Origin: JACCZX01 sp963710675
Lineage (GTDB): Bacteria > Pseudomonadota > Gammaproteobacteria > Burkholderiales > Burkholderiaceae_F
Reading direction: 5' to 3'
NCBI GenBank assembly: GCA_963710675.1
Contig: CAVQBE010000022.1
Span: forward strand, 62,001-126,000
DNA length: 64,000 bases
How positions within the stretch are numbered: the first letter of the stretch is position 1; each line of letters begins with the position of its first letter. Positions 37,290 through 47,163 of the stretch are shown here, piece after piece. The notes under the pieces were generated by a model, which had not been told where the DNA came from, did not search any database, and worked only from the letters and a program-made list of their open reading frames with translations. The position numbers and the translations under genes are program-made.

Positions 37290-37852
37290 TGACCATCCTC
37301 CAAGCACTTCTTCAATCGTTCAAGTCCACGCCGCACCCATGCCTTGACACTGCCCAGCGGCGCACGCATATGCGCCGCCACCTCCGAGTGCGACTTGCCT
37401 TGGTAATACGCGAGTGCGAGACACTGCCGATGCGACGCGTCGAGCGCTTCCATGCAGCCACGGATCGCGAGCGCCTCGGTCGCCTGTGTAAGCAATTGCA
37501 ATGGACTCGGCCGCTCATCCTGAACTTCGATCTCTTCGCCATCAGCACTTATAGGCATCGCAGTCTCATGACGCACGGCCGCACTGCGCACAACGTCGAG
37601 AGCCTTGTTGCGAACGATCGAAATCATCCACGTCATCGGCTGCCCGCTCGCCGCCTGATAACTGCCGGCGTGATGCCAGACGCTCACAAATGCCTCCTGC
37701 AGGACATCCTCGGCCACATCGCGCCGGTTCAATATACGAAGCGCGACGCCAAACAGATGCGCACTGGTAGCTTGATAAACGCGTGCAAACGCGGCGCGAT
37801 CGCCCAAGGCGACGCGGGCAAGATCCTTTTGCAGCTGCGCGGAATCAGTCAT
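37286..37852 (-). CDS. ECF sigma factor, SigK-like
   Basis: A 188-residue sigma factor from ATG 37852. Region 2 spans DRAAFARVYQATSAHLFGVALRILNRRDVAEDVLQEAFVSVWHHAGSY and region 4 covers EALDASHRQCLALAYYQGKSHSEVAAHMRAPLGSVKAWVRRGLERLKKCL. There is no region 1 or 3. Followed at once by its anti-sigma factor, then the COG4315 protein, it most resembles the ECF19/SigK group. Confidence 0.92.
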   Translation of the reverse strand: MTDSAQLQKDLARVALGDRAAFARVYQATSAHLFGVALRILNRRDVAEDVLQEAFVSVWHHAGSYQAASGQPMTWMISIVRNKALDVVRSAAVRHETAMPISADGEEIEVQDERPSPLQLLTQATEALAIRGCMEALDASHRQCLALAYYQGKSHSEVAAHMRAPLGSVKAWVRRGLERLKKCLEDGQ

Positions 37853-37931
37853 CACACCGCTTAAAGTGTAGGTCGAAACGCCCACCGTTCACTGCTGCGA
37901 ATTACACTCCGCCGGCGCTGCGGTGGAGGCA

Positions 37932-39605
37932 ATGGTGTTTGGGAAATCAGCGAGTCCTACGACGGTAGTACGCCACTTCAGGCAGATTCTGCTGTGGCCG
38001 CTGCAGTTGATGCCGATCCGCCCCGGCACGCAGATTCAGGAACACTGGGAGCTGCTCGATCAGGAGATCGCTGAAAATCCATGGCGTGAATTGCTCGACG
38101 AGTTCACGCCGGAAGGCAAGGAATTCCAACTCCGCCATTACAGCGAATTCGTCACGTTCCTGCCGTACGTGCAGCGATTTATCTACGGCGAAAGCCGGCT
38201 GAAGAAAGAAATCGGCAACAAGGACGAAGAGCCAGGCAGCTCCCCGATGCGTGTTTATCGGCGCCACGACATCGCGTCGGTGCGCATGGTCCCGCGAGAG
38301 GGCGCCGAACCGATCGTGCTGTCGATTGCGCACGTTGATCTGTACTTCTTCTACGACATCGACGTTGTCCTTCTGAACGTCGAGGTGCACGGCGACAACT
38401 TGACGCTGCCTCAAGCGCAGGAATTGCTTTATCGATTCGGCCGCGCGTATCCGGCCGGCTGGGACGAGAATGGTGACGGGCTGCACTGTCTGCAAACGTT
38501 GCAATGGCTTGCAACGGACGGCACCGTACTGGCGCAGTCGGACTCCGGCGATCGCGACAAATTTCTGTCGTTCGTATCAAAGCATCGGGCACCGCGCATC
38601 AGCTCTCACTGGGCGTTTCTGATGCGACCGCTGGTACTCGACCACGTCGAGGATCCGGGTGCGATTCGCTACCGGCAAATCGAGTACTACCGGATGCCGG
38701 TGATGGGCTTCGTCGCGGTCGATGAGCCGCGCAAGCTGGAGCGCAATGATTTCATTCGGCTCGGACTCGGCATCGGTGCAAGCGACAAATACGACATGCC
38801 GTATTCGGAGAGCCATGTCGCGGACTTTGAAGAACAATATTGTGACGACCGCTATTGGTGCGACGTCGGGCCATCACCGAACACACGCTATCTGGCGAGT
38901 GGGCGCACGCTGATCGTCATCGGTGACGCGCAATCCAGCTATTTCCTGGACAATGAAAGCGGCGTGCTCGGGCAATTCAGGCATCAGCAATTCCTGCTGT
39001 TTTTAATCGCGCACTTTCACCGCGCGGCATTGTTGATGTTCGCGGACAGACTTGCCGAGGCGCTGAAGCGGCTCGACATTGGTACTGCCGATTCGGTGCG
39101 GCGCTTCAAACGCAGCGTGCGACAGAACTTCGAGATCTTTCTCCGGTTCACGCATCGCTACTGGTTTCATGAAGTGTCGGAACAATCGCAGTCGCGATCA
39201 CTGTTCGAACTCACCGTTCGCCACTTGAAACTCGATGCGTTGTATGACGAGGTCAGAGAACGCATCTACAGCATGAACAGTTACCTTGAGACCGACACCA
39301 CGCGCCGTCACACGAACACCGTGCTGCGGCTGACGGTGGTGACTACCTTTGGGTTGATAGGCACCGTGACGACCGGGTTTATCGGTATGAACCTGATCGG
39401 CCTGACCGAAATTCCGATGATCGAAAAGGTCGTTTTCTTCTTGCTGATCTTTCTGCCGACAGCGTTTCTGACGTTCTATACGATCGTCAAGTCGCGGCGA
39501 CTGTCGGACTTTCTCGATGTGCTGTCCGACGAGCAAGTGTCTGCACTCGACAAGTTCAAGGCACTGCTCGATGTGTGGCGCAGGAAGCGGGTGATCGACG
39601 AATAG
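37932..39605 (+). CDS. CorA-like divalent cation transporter with an extended N-terminal domain
   Basis: A 557-residue protein (ATG 37932 chosen; GTG 37923 also possible, with GGAGG between them). A large soluble N-terminal region of about 470 residues precedes two C-terminal membrane segments. The first ends TGFIGMNLIG, carrying the CorA GMN selectivity motif; the second is VVFFLLIFLPTAFLTFYTIV. CorA proteins are usually 300-370 residues, so this is a long variant. Mg2+ or another divalent cation is the likely substrate. The start of the gene diverges from the ECF sigma gene. Confidence 0.8.
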   Translation: MVFGKSASPTTVVRHFRQILLWPLQLMPIRPGTQIQEHWELLDQEIAENPWRELLDEFTPEGKEFQLRHYSEFVTFLPYVQRFIYGESRLKKEIGNKDEEPGSSPMRVYRRHDIASVRMVPREGAEPIVLSIAHVDLYFFYDIDVVLLNVEVHGDNLTLPQAQELLYRFGRAYPAGWDENGDGLHCLQTLQWLATDGTVLAQSDSGDRDKFLSFVSKHRAPRISSHWAFLMRPLVLDHVEDPGAIRYRQIEYYRMPVMGFVAVDEPRKLERNDFIRLGLGIGASDKYDMPYSESHVADFEEQYCDDRYWCDVGPSPNTRYLASGRTLIVIGDAQSSYFLDNESGVLGQFRHQQFLLFLIAHFHRAALLMFADRLAEALKRLDIGTADSVRRFKRSVRQNFEIFLRFTHRYWFHEVSEQSQSRSLFELTVRHLKLDALYDEVRERIYSMNSYLETDTTRRHTNTVLRLTVVTTFGLIGTVTTGFIGMNLIGLTEIPMIEKVVFFLLIFLPTAFLTFYTIVKSRRLSDFLDVLSDEQVSALDKFKALLDVWRRKRVIDE

Positions 39606-39618
39606 CGTCTCGCTACGC

Positions 39619-40513
39619 TTAGCACCGAGAGAACAGGCGCGCTGCGGAGATTGATCGTCGTGCGCTTCCCCCGTTCGACCTGGCAGCGTAAGCACGAACT
39701 CTGAGCCAAGTCCCGGCCCATCGCTATGCGACACTGATGCTGCCGCCATGCAGAGTCGCCAGCTGACGCGCCAACGCGAGCCCGATGCCCAGCCCGCGCA
39801 CAAGACTCCGCGTTCGGATCGTTGCCACGCACGAACATGTCGAAGATGCGATGAAGCTGCGTGGCCGCAATGCCGATGCCGGTGTCCAGTACTCTGACTT
39901 GGACTTCGCCACGCTCGCCATCGCGTTGCGCCGAAAGCCGGATGAATCCGCCGGCGGGCGTGTACTTCACCGCATTGGTCAGCAGGTTGGTGACAATCTG
40001 GGTCAATTTGGTCGCGTCGGCCTGCAAATGCACGGGTGTCAGCGGCAATAGCAGTTCGAGCTTGTGCTGCTTCGCATCGATCAGCGGCTTCACCGCTTCC
40101 ACAGCGGATTTCAAGACGCTGTGCAAGTCGACGCTTTCCTTGTTTATAACCATCTTGCCGTTGGCGACCGCGCCCGCGGCTAGCATGTCGTCGAGAAGCT
40201 GCACCATCAGCGCGAACTGTCGTTTGACAATGGCATGTGCCCGTTCCACGACAAGGATGTCGCCTCGAGCGTTGTCGATAACTTCAAGCGCGCAGCGAAT
40301 CGGCATCAGCGGATTGCGCAGTTCGTGCGCCAGTATCGCAAGAAACTCTTCCTGGTTTGACCATGGTTCATCGCGATCCGAGCGTAAGCTCTGCGGCTGC
40401 GGAGCCAGCGTCAAGATGGGCGCCGACGCGCGGCCGATCGCATCCCCGCAACGCTTGGCTTCGGCAGCAATGAAAGCGCGCCGGCTCAAGACCCATGTGT
40501 GCCGCTGGGTCAC
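39619..40513 (-). CDS. Sensor histidine kinase (two or three frame breaks)
   Basis: A histidine kinase lacking a visible sensor or membrane segment. HisKA: FLAILAHELRNPLMPI (phospho-acceptor His about residue 63). HATPase: N-box NLLTNAVKYTPAGG, D-box VLDTGIGI, then GLGIGLALARQLATLHGGSISV and the GSEFVLTLP end. Breaks lie near 39808 (one extra T) and 39727 (one extra T, creating TAG). A third near the 3' end is likely, since the remaining frame runs into the CorA gene antisense; the stop at 39619 is my best estimate. No response regulator is adjacent. Confidence 0.8.
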
Positions 40514-40828
40514 TGAATTGATCCGCGCGATTGAAGCTCCCCGTTGCTGCTCATGCGTTTACCCTGGCCAATCAGCGATGCGGCTTTACCGTTTGGGCGA
40601 CATGCGCCGACCCGGCCCTTTATGGTGCTCATCTGGCGCAATTGCAACTTAAGACTTGCCGGCAGGCGTCGTCTGTTCGCTGGCGCACGACGGGAATACC
40701 GGCATCCCATTTTCGGGCGACGAAATGTGCTGGGCAAAGCGTCGGGCGAACAAGGCCGGCCAGGCGTTATGCTGCGGGCAGGGCGTGACCGTCATGTGAA
40801 TCGCGCCGCCAAGCACTTGCGCCGCGTT
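40514..40828. other. Divergent intergenic region, no supported gene
   Basis: About 315 bp separate the kinase from the Crp/Fnr gene. Open frames here have no recognisable domain or ribosome site. The kinase N-terminus could extend into it if another frame break exists. I see no clear palindrome or terminator. Confidence 0.4.
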
Positions 40829-41536
40829 ATGCCCAAGTTATTAAGCCCGACTCAGAACCATTTACTCGGCGCTCTCGACGAGAGCGAACGCGAGCATCTC
40901 TTTTCCCATCTCGAGCTCGTCCCGATGCGGCTGGGCGAGGTCATTTACGAGTCTGGCAGCCCGCTGGAACATGTCTACTTCCCCACCAACTGCATCATTT
41001 CGCTGCTGTACGTGATGGAAGACGGCGCGTCGGCGGAGATCGCGATCGTCGGTTGCGAGGGGATGGTAGGCGTGGCGCTCTTCATGGGCGGCGAATCGAC
41101 GCCCAGCCGGGCCGTCGTGCAGAGCGCCGGCCACGCGTACCGGCTGAGCGGCAAACTGGTGAAGGAGGAGTTCATTCGGGCCGGGGCAATGCAGCATCTG
41201 CTGTTGCGCTACACGCAGGCGCTGCTGACGCAGATGGCGCAGACCGCCGTTTGCAACCGCCATCATTCGGTGGATCAGCAACTGTGCCGCTGGCTGCTGT
41301 TGAGCCTGGACCGCCTCGCGTCAAATGACCTGACGATGACGCAAGAGCTGATCGCCAACATGCTCGGCGTGCGCCGCGAAGGCGTGACCGAAGCGGCGGG
41401 CAAGCTGCAGGCTGCGGGGCTGATCCGTTACAGCCGCGGCCACATTAGCGTTCTCGACCGGCCGCGGCTCGAAGCCCGGGTGTGCGAGTGCTACGCCGTC
41501 GTCAAAAAGGAGTTCGACCGGCTGTTGCCACAGTGA
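40829..41536 (+). CDS. Crp/Fnr family transcriptional regulator
   Basis: A 235-residue regulator. ATG 40829 (MPKLLSPTQNHLLGAL) is chosen inside a longer open frame. The cyclic-nucleotide-binding domain runs from about 12-130 (GEVIYESGSPLEHVYFPTNCIISLLYVMEDG; AEIAIVGCEGMVGVALFMGG). The HTH has TMTQELIANMLGVRREGVTEAAGKLQAAGLIRYSRGHISVLDRPRLE. The type is common in Burkholderiales and Rhizobiales, usually without a known ligand. Confidence 0.88.
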   Translation: MPKLLSPTQNHLLGALDESEREHLFSHLELVPMRLGEVIYESGSPLEHVYFPTNCIISLLYVMEDGASAEIAIVGCEGMVGVALFMGGESTPSRAVVQSAGHAYRLSGKLVKEEFIRAGAMQHLLLRYTQALLTQMAQTAVCNRHHSVDQQLCRWLLLSLDRLASNDLTMTQELIANMLGVRREGVTEAAGKLQAAGLIRYSRGHISVLDRPRLEARVCECYAVVKKEFDRLLPQ

Positions 41537-41569
41537 CGTGCGCTTGGAGCGCAACGTTGGGAGCGGTGC

Positions 41570-42734
41570 GTGCGATCGCGTTCGAAATGGTTCACCGTTC
41601 ACCGATGGCTTGGTATCGGTCTCGGCGTGTGGTTTGCGCTGGTGGGGTTGAGTGGCGCCGTCCTTGTGTTCGAGGATCCGATCGATGCATGGCTTAACCC
41701 CGGCTTGCTCACAAGCGCCTCGCACGGCACGCATCTGAGTGCGCAGGCGGTCGTCGAACGCGCCGAATCCGCGTACCCACTCGGGCTGGTCGAAAAAATC
41801 CGGTTTCCCGTGGCCGAGGGTGAGGTGTATCGCCTGACGCTGCGCGTGAAGCCGCGCCGCGTCGGGGCCGAGCGGATCGAGGCGATGTTCGATCCGGTCA
41901 GCGGCGCTCAGCTAGGCGCGCGTTCGATGGAAGCGCTCAGTCTTTCTGCACCCGATCTGCTGCGCACGTTGTATGAGTTTCACCGCAACGTGCTGCTCGG
42001 CAACGCCGGATCGAACATCGTGGGCATCGCCGGACTGCTGTTGCTGACATCCGCGATTACCGGATTCGTGCTGGCTGCGCCGCGCACGCGCGCAGCGCTG
42101 CGACGCATCGTATGGATCAATCCGCGCACGTCGGTCACGCGGATCGCGTACGACTTTCATCGCTCCACCGGGATCATTTTCGCCGATCACTCTGCTGCTC
42201 GCGACGTTGACCGGCGCGACGCTGGTGTACGTCAACTACGTCCGCGATCTGGTCAGCGTGTTTTCGAAAGTTGCACCGTTTCCGACGGTGCCATGGCAAC
42301 CGCAGAATGCTAACGAGCCGATGCAGCTCGACCGCGTGATAACCGACGTCCGGCGCCGCTTCCCCGAACACACGCTGCTTGAAGTGCATGGCTCACCGCG
42401 GCAGATGGCCGGGCATCTCTACTACTTGAAGCGAGCGGGCGATGTGCATCGGCTTGGCGACACGATTGCGTGGATCAATCCGCTCAGCGGCGAAATGATG
42501 ATCGAGCGCAGTCCCCGCACGCGAACTGCCGGCGAAGGCTTCATGCACTGGCTGTTTCCTTTGCACAGCGGGACCGCGTTCGGCATCGCCGGCCAGATCG
42601 CGATGTGTGCCACTGGCATCGTGCCGATGCTGCTGGTGTTTACCGGCCTCTGGGTCTGGTTGCGCAAGCGGCGTGGCGAACGCATTGCGCGCGAGCGTCA
42701 AACCCTGCGCGAGCGTGCTGCGATTCGCGCCTAG
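41570..42734 (+). CDS. PepSY-associated TM domain protein (one frame break)
   Basis: A PepSY/PiuB-type inner-membrane protein, 387 residues after correction. GTG 41570 follows GGGAG. Membrane segments: WLGIGLGVWFALVGLSGAVLVF, NIVGIAGLLLLTSAITGFVLA, ITLLLATLTGATLVYVNYV and MCATGIVPMLLVFTGLWVWLRKRR. The PepSY loops lie between. The frame breaks near 42184; removing one C gives GIIFAITLLLATLTG. The family is linked to iron-siderophore uptake or ferric reduction. The MFS exporter next door points the same way, but no TonB receptor is present here. Confidence 0.85.
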
Positions 42735-42760
42735 TCCTTGATTTCAGTTGAATCGGACAC

Positions 42761-44092
42761 TCATGCGGCGTCCGGCACCGGGTCCACCGGCATCGCTTCG
42801 ACGCTCGGCAGTACTCGCGTATTGCGAATCACTGGCTGGCGCCATGCGAGCGCCGCGAGAGCTAGTGCAGCGCCGCCCGCAAACACCAGCGCCGCGCGCA
42901 ATCCGACGTGCTCTCCCAGCCAACCACCAAGCAATGCACCCGGTCCCGCGGGCAGCAATATCAACCAGCGCATTGTGCTGGTCATGCGTCCCAGCATCGG
43001 CGCAGGCGTGACCGCCTGTCGCATTGCGAGGAACGTGATGAAGATCAGCACGGCGCCTACGCCGAACATCATCAACATCGCTGAAAACATCGCGATCCCT
43101 AACGCAGAGGCCGGTGCGATTGCGCCGAGCAACCAACCGGCACCGCAAATCGCCACGCCAAGCACCAGTGTTGGGCCCGGGCCGAAGCGGCGCGAAATGC
43201 GACTGCCGACGATGCTGGCCATAATCGTGCCGACGCCGAGTCCAACAAAGGACAGTCCGACCGCGCCTTCGGACAATCCGAGCGTGCGAGTCGCGAACAG
43301 GATCTGCACCACCAGCGCCGCGTGATGGCACATCTGCCAGACGCCGACGACGCACGCCATAGTGACCAACAACCGATGTTGCATGACGAAGACGAGTCCG
43401 GCGCGCATCGCGGGCCAGAACCGCGCTGCCGCTAGCTGTGCGCCTTCCTGCACTTGAATCCCACGCAAGATCGCAGCGGAAACAGCCAGCAACACCGCGT
43501 CGGCCAGCAAAGCCATCGGCGCACCGACCAGTTTGATCAGTACACCGGCCGCGCCCGGACCGGCGACCTCGGCCGATGAGTGTGCCAACGCATTCTTCGC
43601 GTGTGCCTCCACCAAGCGCTCGCGTGCAACGACTTGCGTCAGAACAATCTGCGCCGCGCTACCGGCTATTGTCGCCACGGTGCCAATGGCGAAGCCGACG
43701 ATGTAGAGCCACATCATCGACAACCAGCCTAGCCACCACGCCAGCGGAACGCTGGCAACTATCAACGACAACAACGATTCCCCGATCACATATACCGGCA
43801 GCTTTCGCACGCGGTCGAGCCACACGCCCGAGGGCAGCGAAAACAGCACAAATGGCGCGACTTCCATCGCGGTCAGCAGGCCCATCTGCGTCGGCGTGGC
43901 GTGCAGCAACACGGCCGCGGTCAGCGGCAACGCGAGCATCGTCACCTGACCACCGAACGAGCTGATCAGGATCGATGACCACAGGCGGCGATATGTGGCA
44001 TCGCGCAGAAGATCGTCGGGCGCGAGTCGGAGCTGCGAAGCCGCGCGCGCAACGTAGCGTCGCCATACAGGCGCCGCGAAGTTGGAACTCAT
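42761..44092 (-). CDS. MFS transporter, EntS-like
   Basis: A 443-residue twelve-TM transporter, intact. Segments include LWSSILISSFGGQVTMLALPLTAAVLL, PFVLFSLPSGVWLDRVRKLPVYV (motif A-like) and VGLSFVGLGVGTIMASIVGSRISRRFGPGPTLV. The layout resembles the EntS/MFS_3 exporters of siderophores or drugs. It converges on the PepSY gene with a 26-bp gap. Confidence 0.88.
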   Translation of the reverse strand: MSSNFAAPVWRRYVARAASQLRLAPDDLLRDATYRRLWSSILISSFGGQVTMLALPLTAAVLLHATPTQMGLLTAMEVAPFVLFSLPSGVWLDRVRKLPVYVIGESLLSLIVASVPLAWWLGWLSMMWLYIVGFAIGTVATIAGSAAQIVLTQVVARERLVEAHAKNALAHSSAEVAGPGAAGVLIKLVGAPMALLADAVLLAVSAAILRGIQVQEGAQLAAARFWPAMRAGLVFVMQHRLLVTMACVVGVWQMCHHAALVVQILFATRTLGLSEGAVGLSFVGLGVGTIMASIVGSRISRRFGPGPTLVLGVAICGAGWLLGAIAPASALGIAMFSAMLMMFGVGAVLIFITFLAMRQAVTPAPMLGRMTSTMRWLILLPAGPGALLGGWLGEHVGLRAALVFAGGAALALAALAWRQPVIRNTRVLPSVEAMPVDPVPDAA

Positions 44093-44203
44093 TGCAAATT
44101 AGTGTTGCGTTTGATCGGTCGAAGCTTAACGAGTCTGCGACATCCCGACAGAACTCGCCTAACCTTCGCCGCGCTGTGTCAACATCGAAAGGTCGGGGAC
44201 ACC

Positions 44204-44819
44204 TTGTCGATCTACCAACTCAAACCGCGATTCCAGGCTGTTCTACGGCCCGCGGTCAGCACGACTGCATGCCGCGGGTATCACTGCAAACCAGGTAACC
44301 ATCTTCGCATGCCTGCTTTCAATGGCGATCGGCCTATGGCTGTATTTCGCTCGACCCGCCGCGATCGCTTTTGCGCTGATTCCCATCTGGATGCTGCTGC
44401 GAATGGCGCTGAATGCTGTCGATGGCATGTTGGCGCGCGAGTTCAATCAGAAGTCAACGCTCGGTGCGTTCCTGAACGAACTGACGGATGTGATTTCTGA
44501 CGCGGCGCTGTACCTGCCCTTCGCCATCGTCGCGCCGTTTGAGCCGTTCTGGGTTGCCGTCGTCATCACGCTCGCGGGACTGACTGAATTCGCCGGCGCG
44601 CTCGGACCCACCGTAGGCGCCTCGCGACGGTACGACGGCCCGCTTGGCAAGAGCGACCGCGCCTTCGTGTTTGGACTTCTTGGGCTGTGGATCGCACTCG
44701 CGCTGCCGCTGCCGGATTGGACGAAGTGGCTGATGCCGCTGCTGGCGGTATTGCTTATTTGGACGCTGGCCAATCGCGTGTTCGGCGCACTCCGGGAAGT
44801 TGAAACTGCACCGCGTTGA
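44204..44819 (+). CDS. CDP-alcohol phosphatidyltransferase, YnbA-like (one frame break)
   Basis: A six-TM phospholipid head-group transferase, 204 residues after correction, close to E. coli YnbA. TTG 44204 follows a GGGG-containing site and gives SIYQLKPRFQAVLRP. The frame breaks near 44258; one base removed gives LHAAGITANQVTIFACLLSMAIGLW. The CDP-alcohol motif is NAVDGMLAREFNQKSTLG then AFLNELTD: Asn replaces the first and third of the four usual Asp residues, as in YnbA. Product unknown. First gene of a cassette with PlsC and CdsA-like genes. Confidence 0.85.
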
Positions 44820-44831
44820 CAATCGAAAAGA

Positions 44832-45474
44832 ATGCTGACGCGTCTTGCTTCTGCGTTGATCATCACTCTGGCGCGCACGCTGACCGGAGTACGCGCGATC
44901 TGGCTCGTCGGCGCACCGCAGTCCACTCCAACCGTGTATTTCGCCAACCACCGGAGTCATGGCGACTTCGTGCTGCTATGGACTTCGCTGCCGCCCGACC
45001 TGCGCTCGCTGACTCGCCCGGTCGCCGCGGCCGACTATTGGCTCGCATCACCGACGCGCCGGTTCATCGGCTGCGACGTGTTTCGCGCTGTACTGATCGA
45101 CCGGACTGGCGCAGGCGATCGCGGCGATCCGATCACTCAGATGGCCACTGCGCTCGACGCGGGTGACTCACTGATCCTGTTTCCCGAAGGAACCCGCAAC
45201 GAATCAGACGAAGCACTGCTGCCATTCAAGAGTGGACTGTTTCATCTTGCAAGACGGTGCCCGAACGCGCGGCTGCGTTCCGGTGTGGATCAACAACGTT
45301 CATCGCGTGCTGCCAAAGGGTGCGATCGTGCCGCTGCCGCTCGCGTGCTCAGTGACGTTCGGCGCCCCGGTTCAGGCGCCCAATGCAGATGGCACTGACG
45401 CCAAGCAGACCTTTTTATCCGAAGCGCGCGCTGCGCTGCTGGCATTGCGTCCCGAATACGACCGCGAAACCTGA
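44832..45474 (+). CDS. PlsC-like 1-acylglycerol-3-phosphate acyltransferase (one frame break)
   Basis: A 213-residue acyltransferase with the catalytic NHRSHGD (H-x4-D, about residue 39) and FPEGTRN (about 117). In between are RRFIGCDVFRAVLID and PFKSGLFHLA. The frame breaks near 45268; removing one C gives RCVPVWINNVHRVLPKG. Expected reaction: transfer of an acyl group to lysophosphatidate or a related lysolipid at the inner membrane. It lies 12 bp after the YnbA-like gene and its stop is followed at once by the CdsA-like start. Confidence 0.85.
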
Positions 45475-46435
45475 ATGATGCAGCCCTCGTCACTTCACAT
45501 CAGCGACACGATGTTGCTGTTCGCCGGCATCGGTGGCGTACTGGTCGTCGCATCGAGCAGTCGCCGCGTTGCTTAAATGGCGTGTCGCCGATGGACAACC
45601 CCACTCGGTCATCGACAACCTGGTCAGCCGCATCAATGCCTGGTGGGTGATGGTGATCGCGATTGGACTCGCGTTCATTTTCGGCAAGCGCGGCGTGCAT
45701 GTGCTGTTCTTCCTGATTTCGTTCTATGCGTTGCGCGAATTCCTGAGCCTTGCGTACACGCGGCGGTCCGACCACAACGCGATGGCGGCCGCGTTCTTCA
45801 TTGCGCTGCCGGTGCAGTACTTCCTGATATGGATCGACTGGTACGGGATGTACTCGATCTTCATCCCGGTTTATGCGTTTCTGATACTGCCGATCCTGTC
45901 GGCGCTCGCCGCCGACACCAAACGGTTCCTCGAGCGGACAGCGAAGGTGCAATGGGGCTTGATGATCTGTGTCTACTGCATCAGCCACGTGCCCGCTCTG
46001 CTGACGCTGAACATTCCGGGCTACGAGGGACGCCATCTGCTGCTGATCGCGTTTCTGGTTTTGGTTGTGCAGGGAAGTGACGTCCTGCAGTACATCTGGG
46101 GCAAGCTGATGGGCAAGCGCAAGGTCGCACCCGAACTGTCGCCGTCAAAAACGTGGGAAGGGCTGATCGGTGGCGTGCTAAGCGCCACTGCGCTCGGTGC
46201 CGCGCTTTACTGGATCACGCCGTTCGCGCCGTGGCAAGCGGCACTGATCGCGTTCACGATCTGCGTGATGGGCTTTTTCGGAGGCCTCGTGATGTCGGCG
46301 ATCAAACGCGATCGCGGTGTCAAGGACTGGGGCACGATGATCGAAGGCCACGGCGGAATGCTCGACCGGCTCGATTCAGTGATTTTTGCAGCGCCGGTCT
46401 TCTTTCACGTGATCAGATACTGGTGGGTGCCTTAG
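45475..46435 (+). CDS. Phosphatidate cytidylyltransferase, CdsA/YnbB-like (one frame break)
   Basis: A 319-residue membrane enzyme making CDP-diacylglycerol from CTP and phosphatidate. Tandem ATGs at 45475 and 45478 directly follow the PlsC stop. The CDP signature SAIKRDRGVKDWGTMIEGHGGMLDR lies near the C-terminus, with SKTWEGLIGG before it. Several membrane segments precede. The frame breaks near 45560; one base removed gives VAALLKWRVADG. It closes the phospholipid cassette, supplying the CDP-lipid that the YnbA-like enzyme would use. Confidence 0.9.
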
Positions 46436-47113
46436 GCAGCACCGCTCTCAAGCTCCGGCATCGAAGCCTGTTCCATCGCCGCTAGCAACACCTCAGGTGG
46501 CTGCGCGCCAGAGACCGCCAGTCGCTCGTTGAACACAAAAAACGGAACACCGGTAACACCCAGTGCACGTGCATGTTGCTCTTCCGCGTGAATTGCCGCT
46601 CGGCCAGCGTCGGAAGCAAGCCAAGCGCGCGCAGCGGCTGCATCGAATCCTGCGTTCCCTGCGAGGCGCGCGAGCGTGTCGATGTCGCCAATGTCCGCTC
46701 CCTCAACGAAATAGGCGCGGAACAACTCTTCGACCAGTGCGTCTGACTCGGTCCAGGCTGACGTCCTGTGCCCAGGCGATCAGTCGGTGTGCATTGACCG
46801 TATTTGGTTGGCGCACGATGCGGTCGAAGTCAAATGCGATCCCAACTTCTTCGCCTGCCGCCTTGATGCGTGCGTAGATCTGCTTCGCGCGCGCGGGTCC
46901 ACCGAACTTTTGTTCGAGATAGCTGCGGCGATCGACGCCGCTGGGTGGAATATCCGGATTGAGCTGGAATGCGAGCCAGCGCACGCGAATCGGCGCCGCA
47001 TCACTGCTGGGGCGTCGCTCCAGTGCAGCCTCTAGCCGACGCTTGCCGACATAACACCACGGACATACGACATCGGAAATGATGTCAATCGTCAGGGGCG
47101 GCGTCTTTAACAT
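46432..47113 (-). CDS. DsbA family oxidoreductase, FrnE-type (one frame break)
   Basis: A 226-residue thioredoxin-fold protein with the active site CPWC (ISDVVCPWCYVGKRRLE, about 18-21), a helical insertion, and the cis-Pro region GVTGVPFFVFNERLAVSGAQPPE. No signal peptide is present, so it acts in the cytoplasm like FrnE or 2-hydroxychromene isomerase relatives. The frame breaks near 46758; removing one C gives SLDESDALVEELFRAYFVEG. It overlaps the CdsA-like gene by 4 bp, tail to tail. Confidence 0.9.
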
Positions 47114-47163
47114 ACAGGTTGGGAGCCCATTTTCGCATGCTCCGACAGTGAGACAGGATCACC

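Noticed and set aside
36848..37864. A 338-codon plus-strand frame over the sigma and anti-sigma genes.
   Set aside because: Its composition is Arg/Ala/Thr-rich without any domain, and both opposite-strand genes are clearly conserved.
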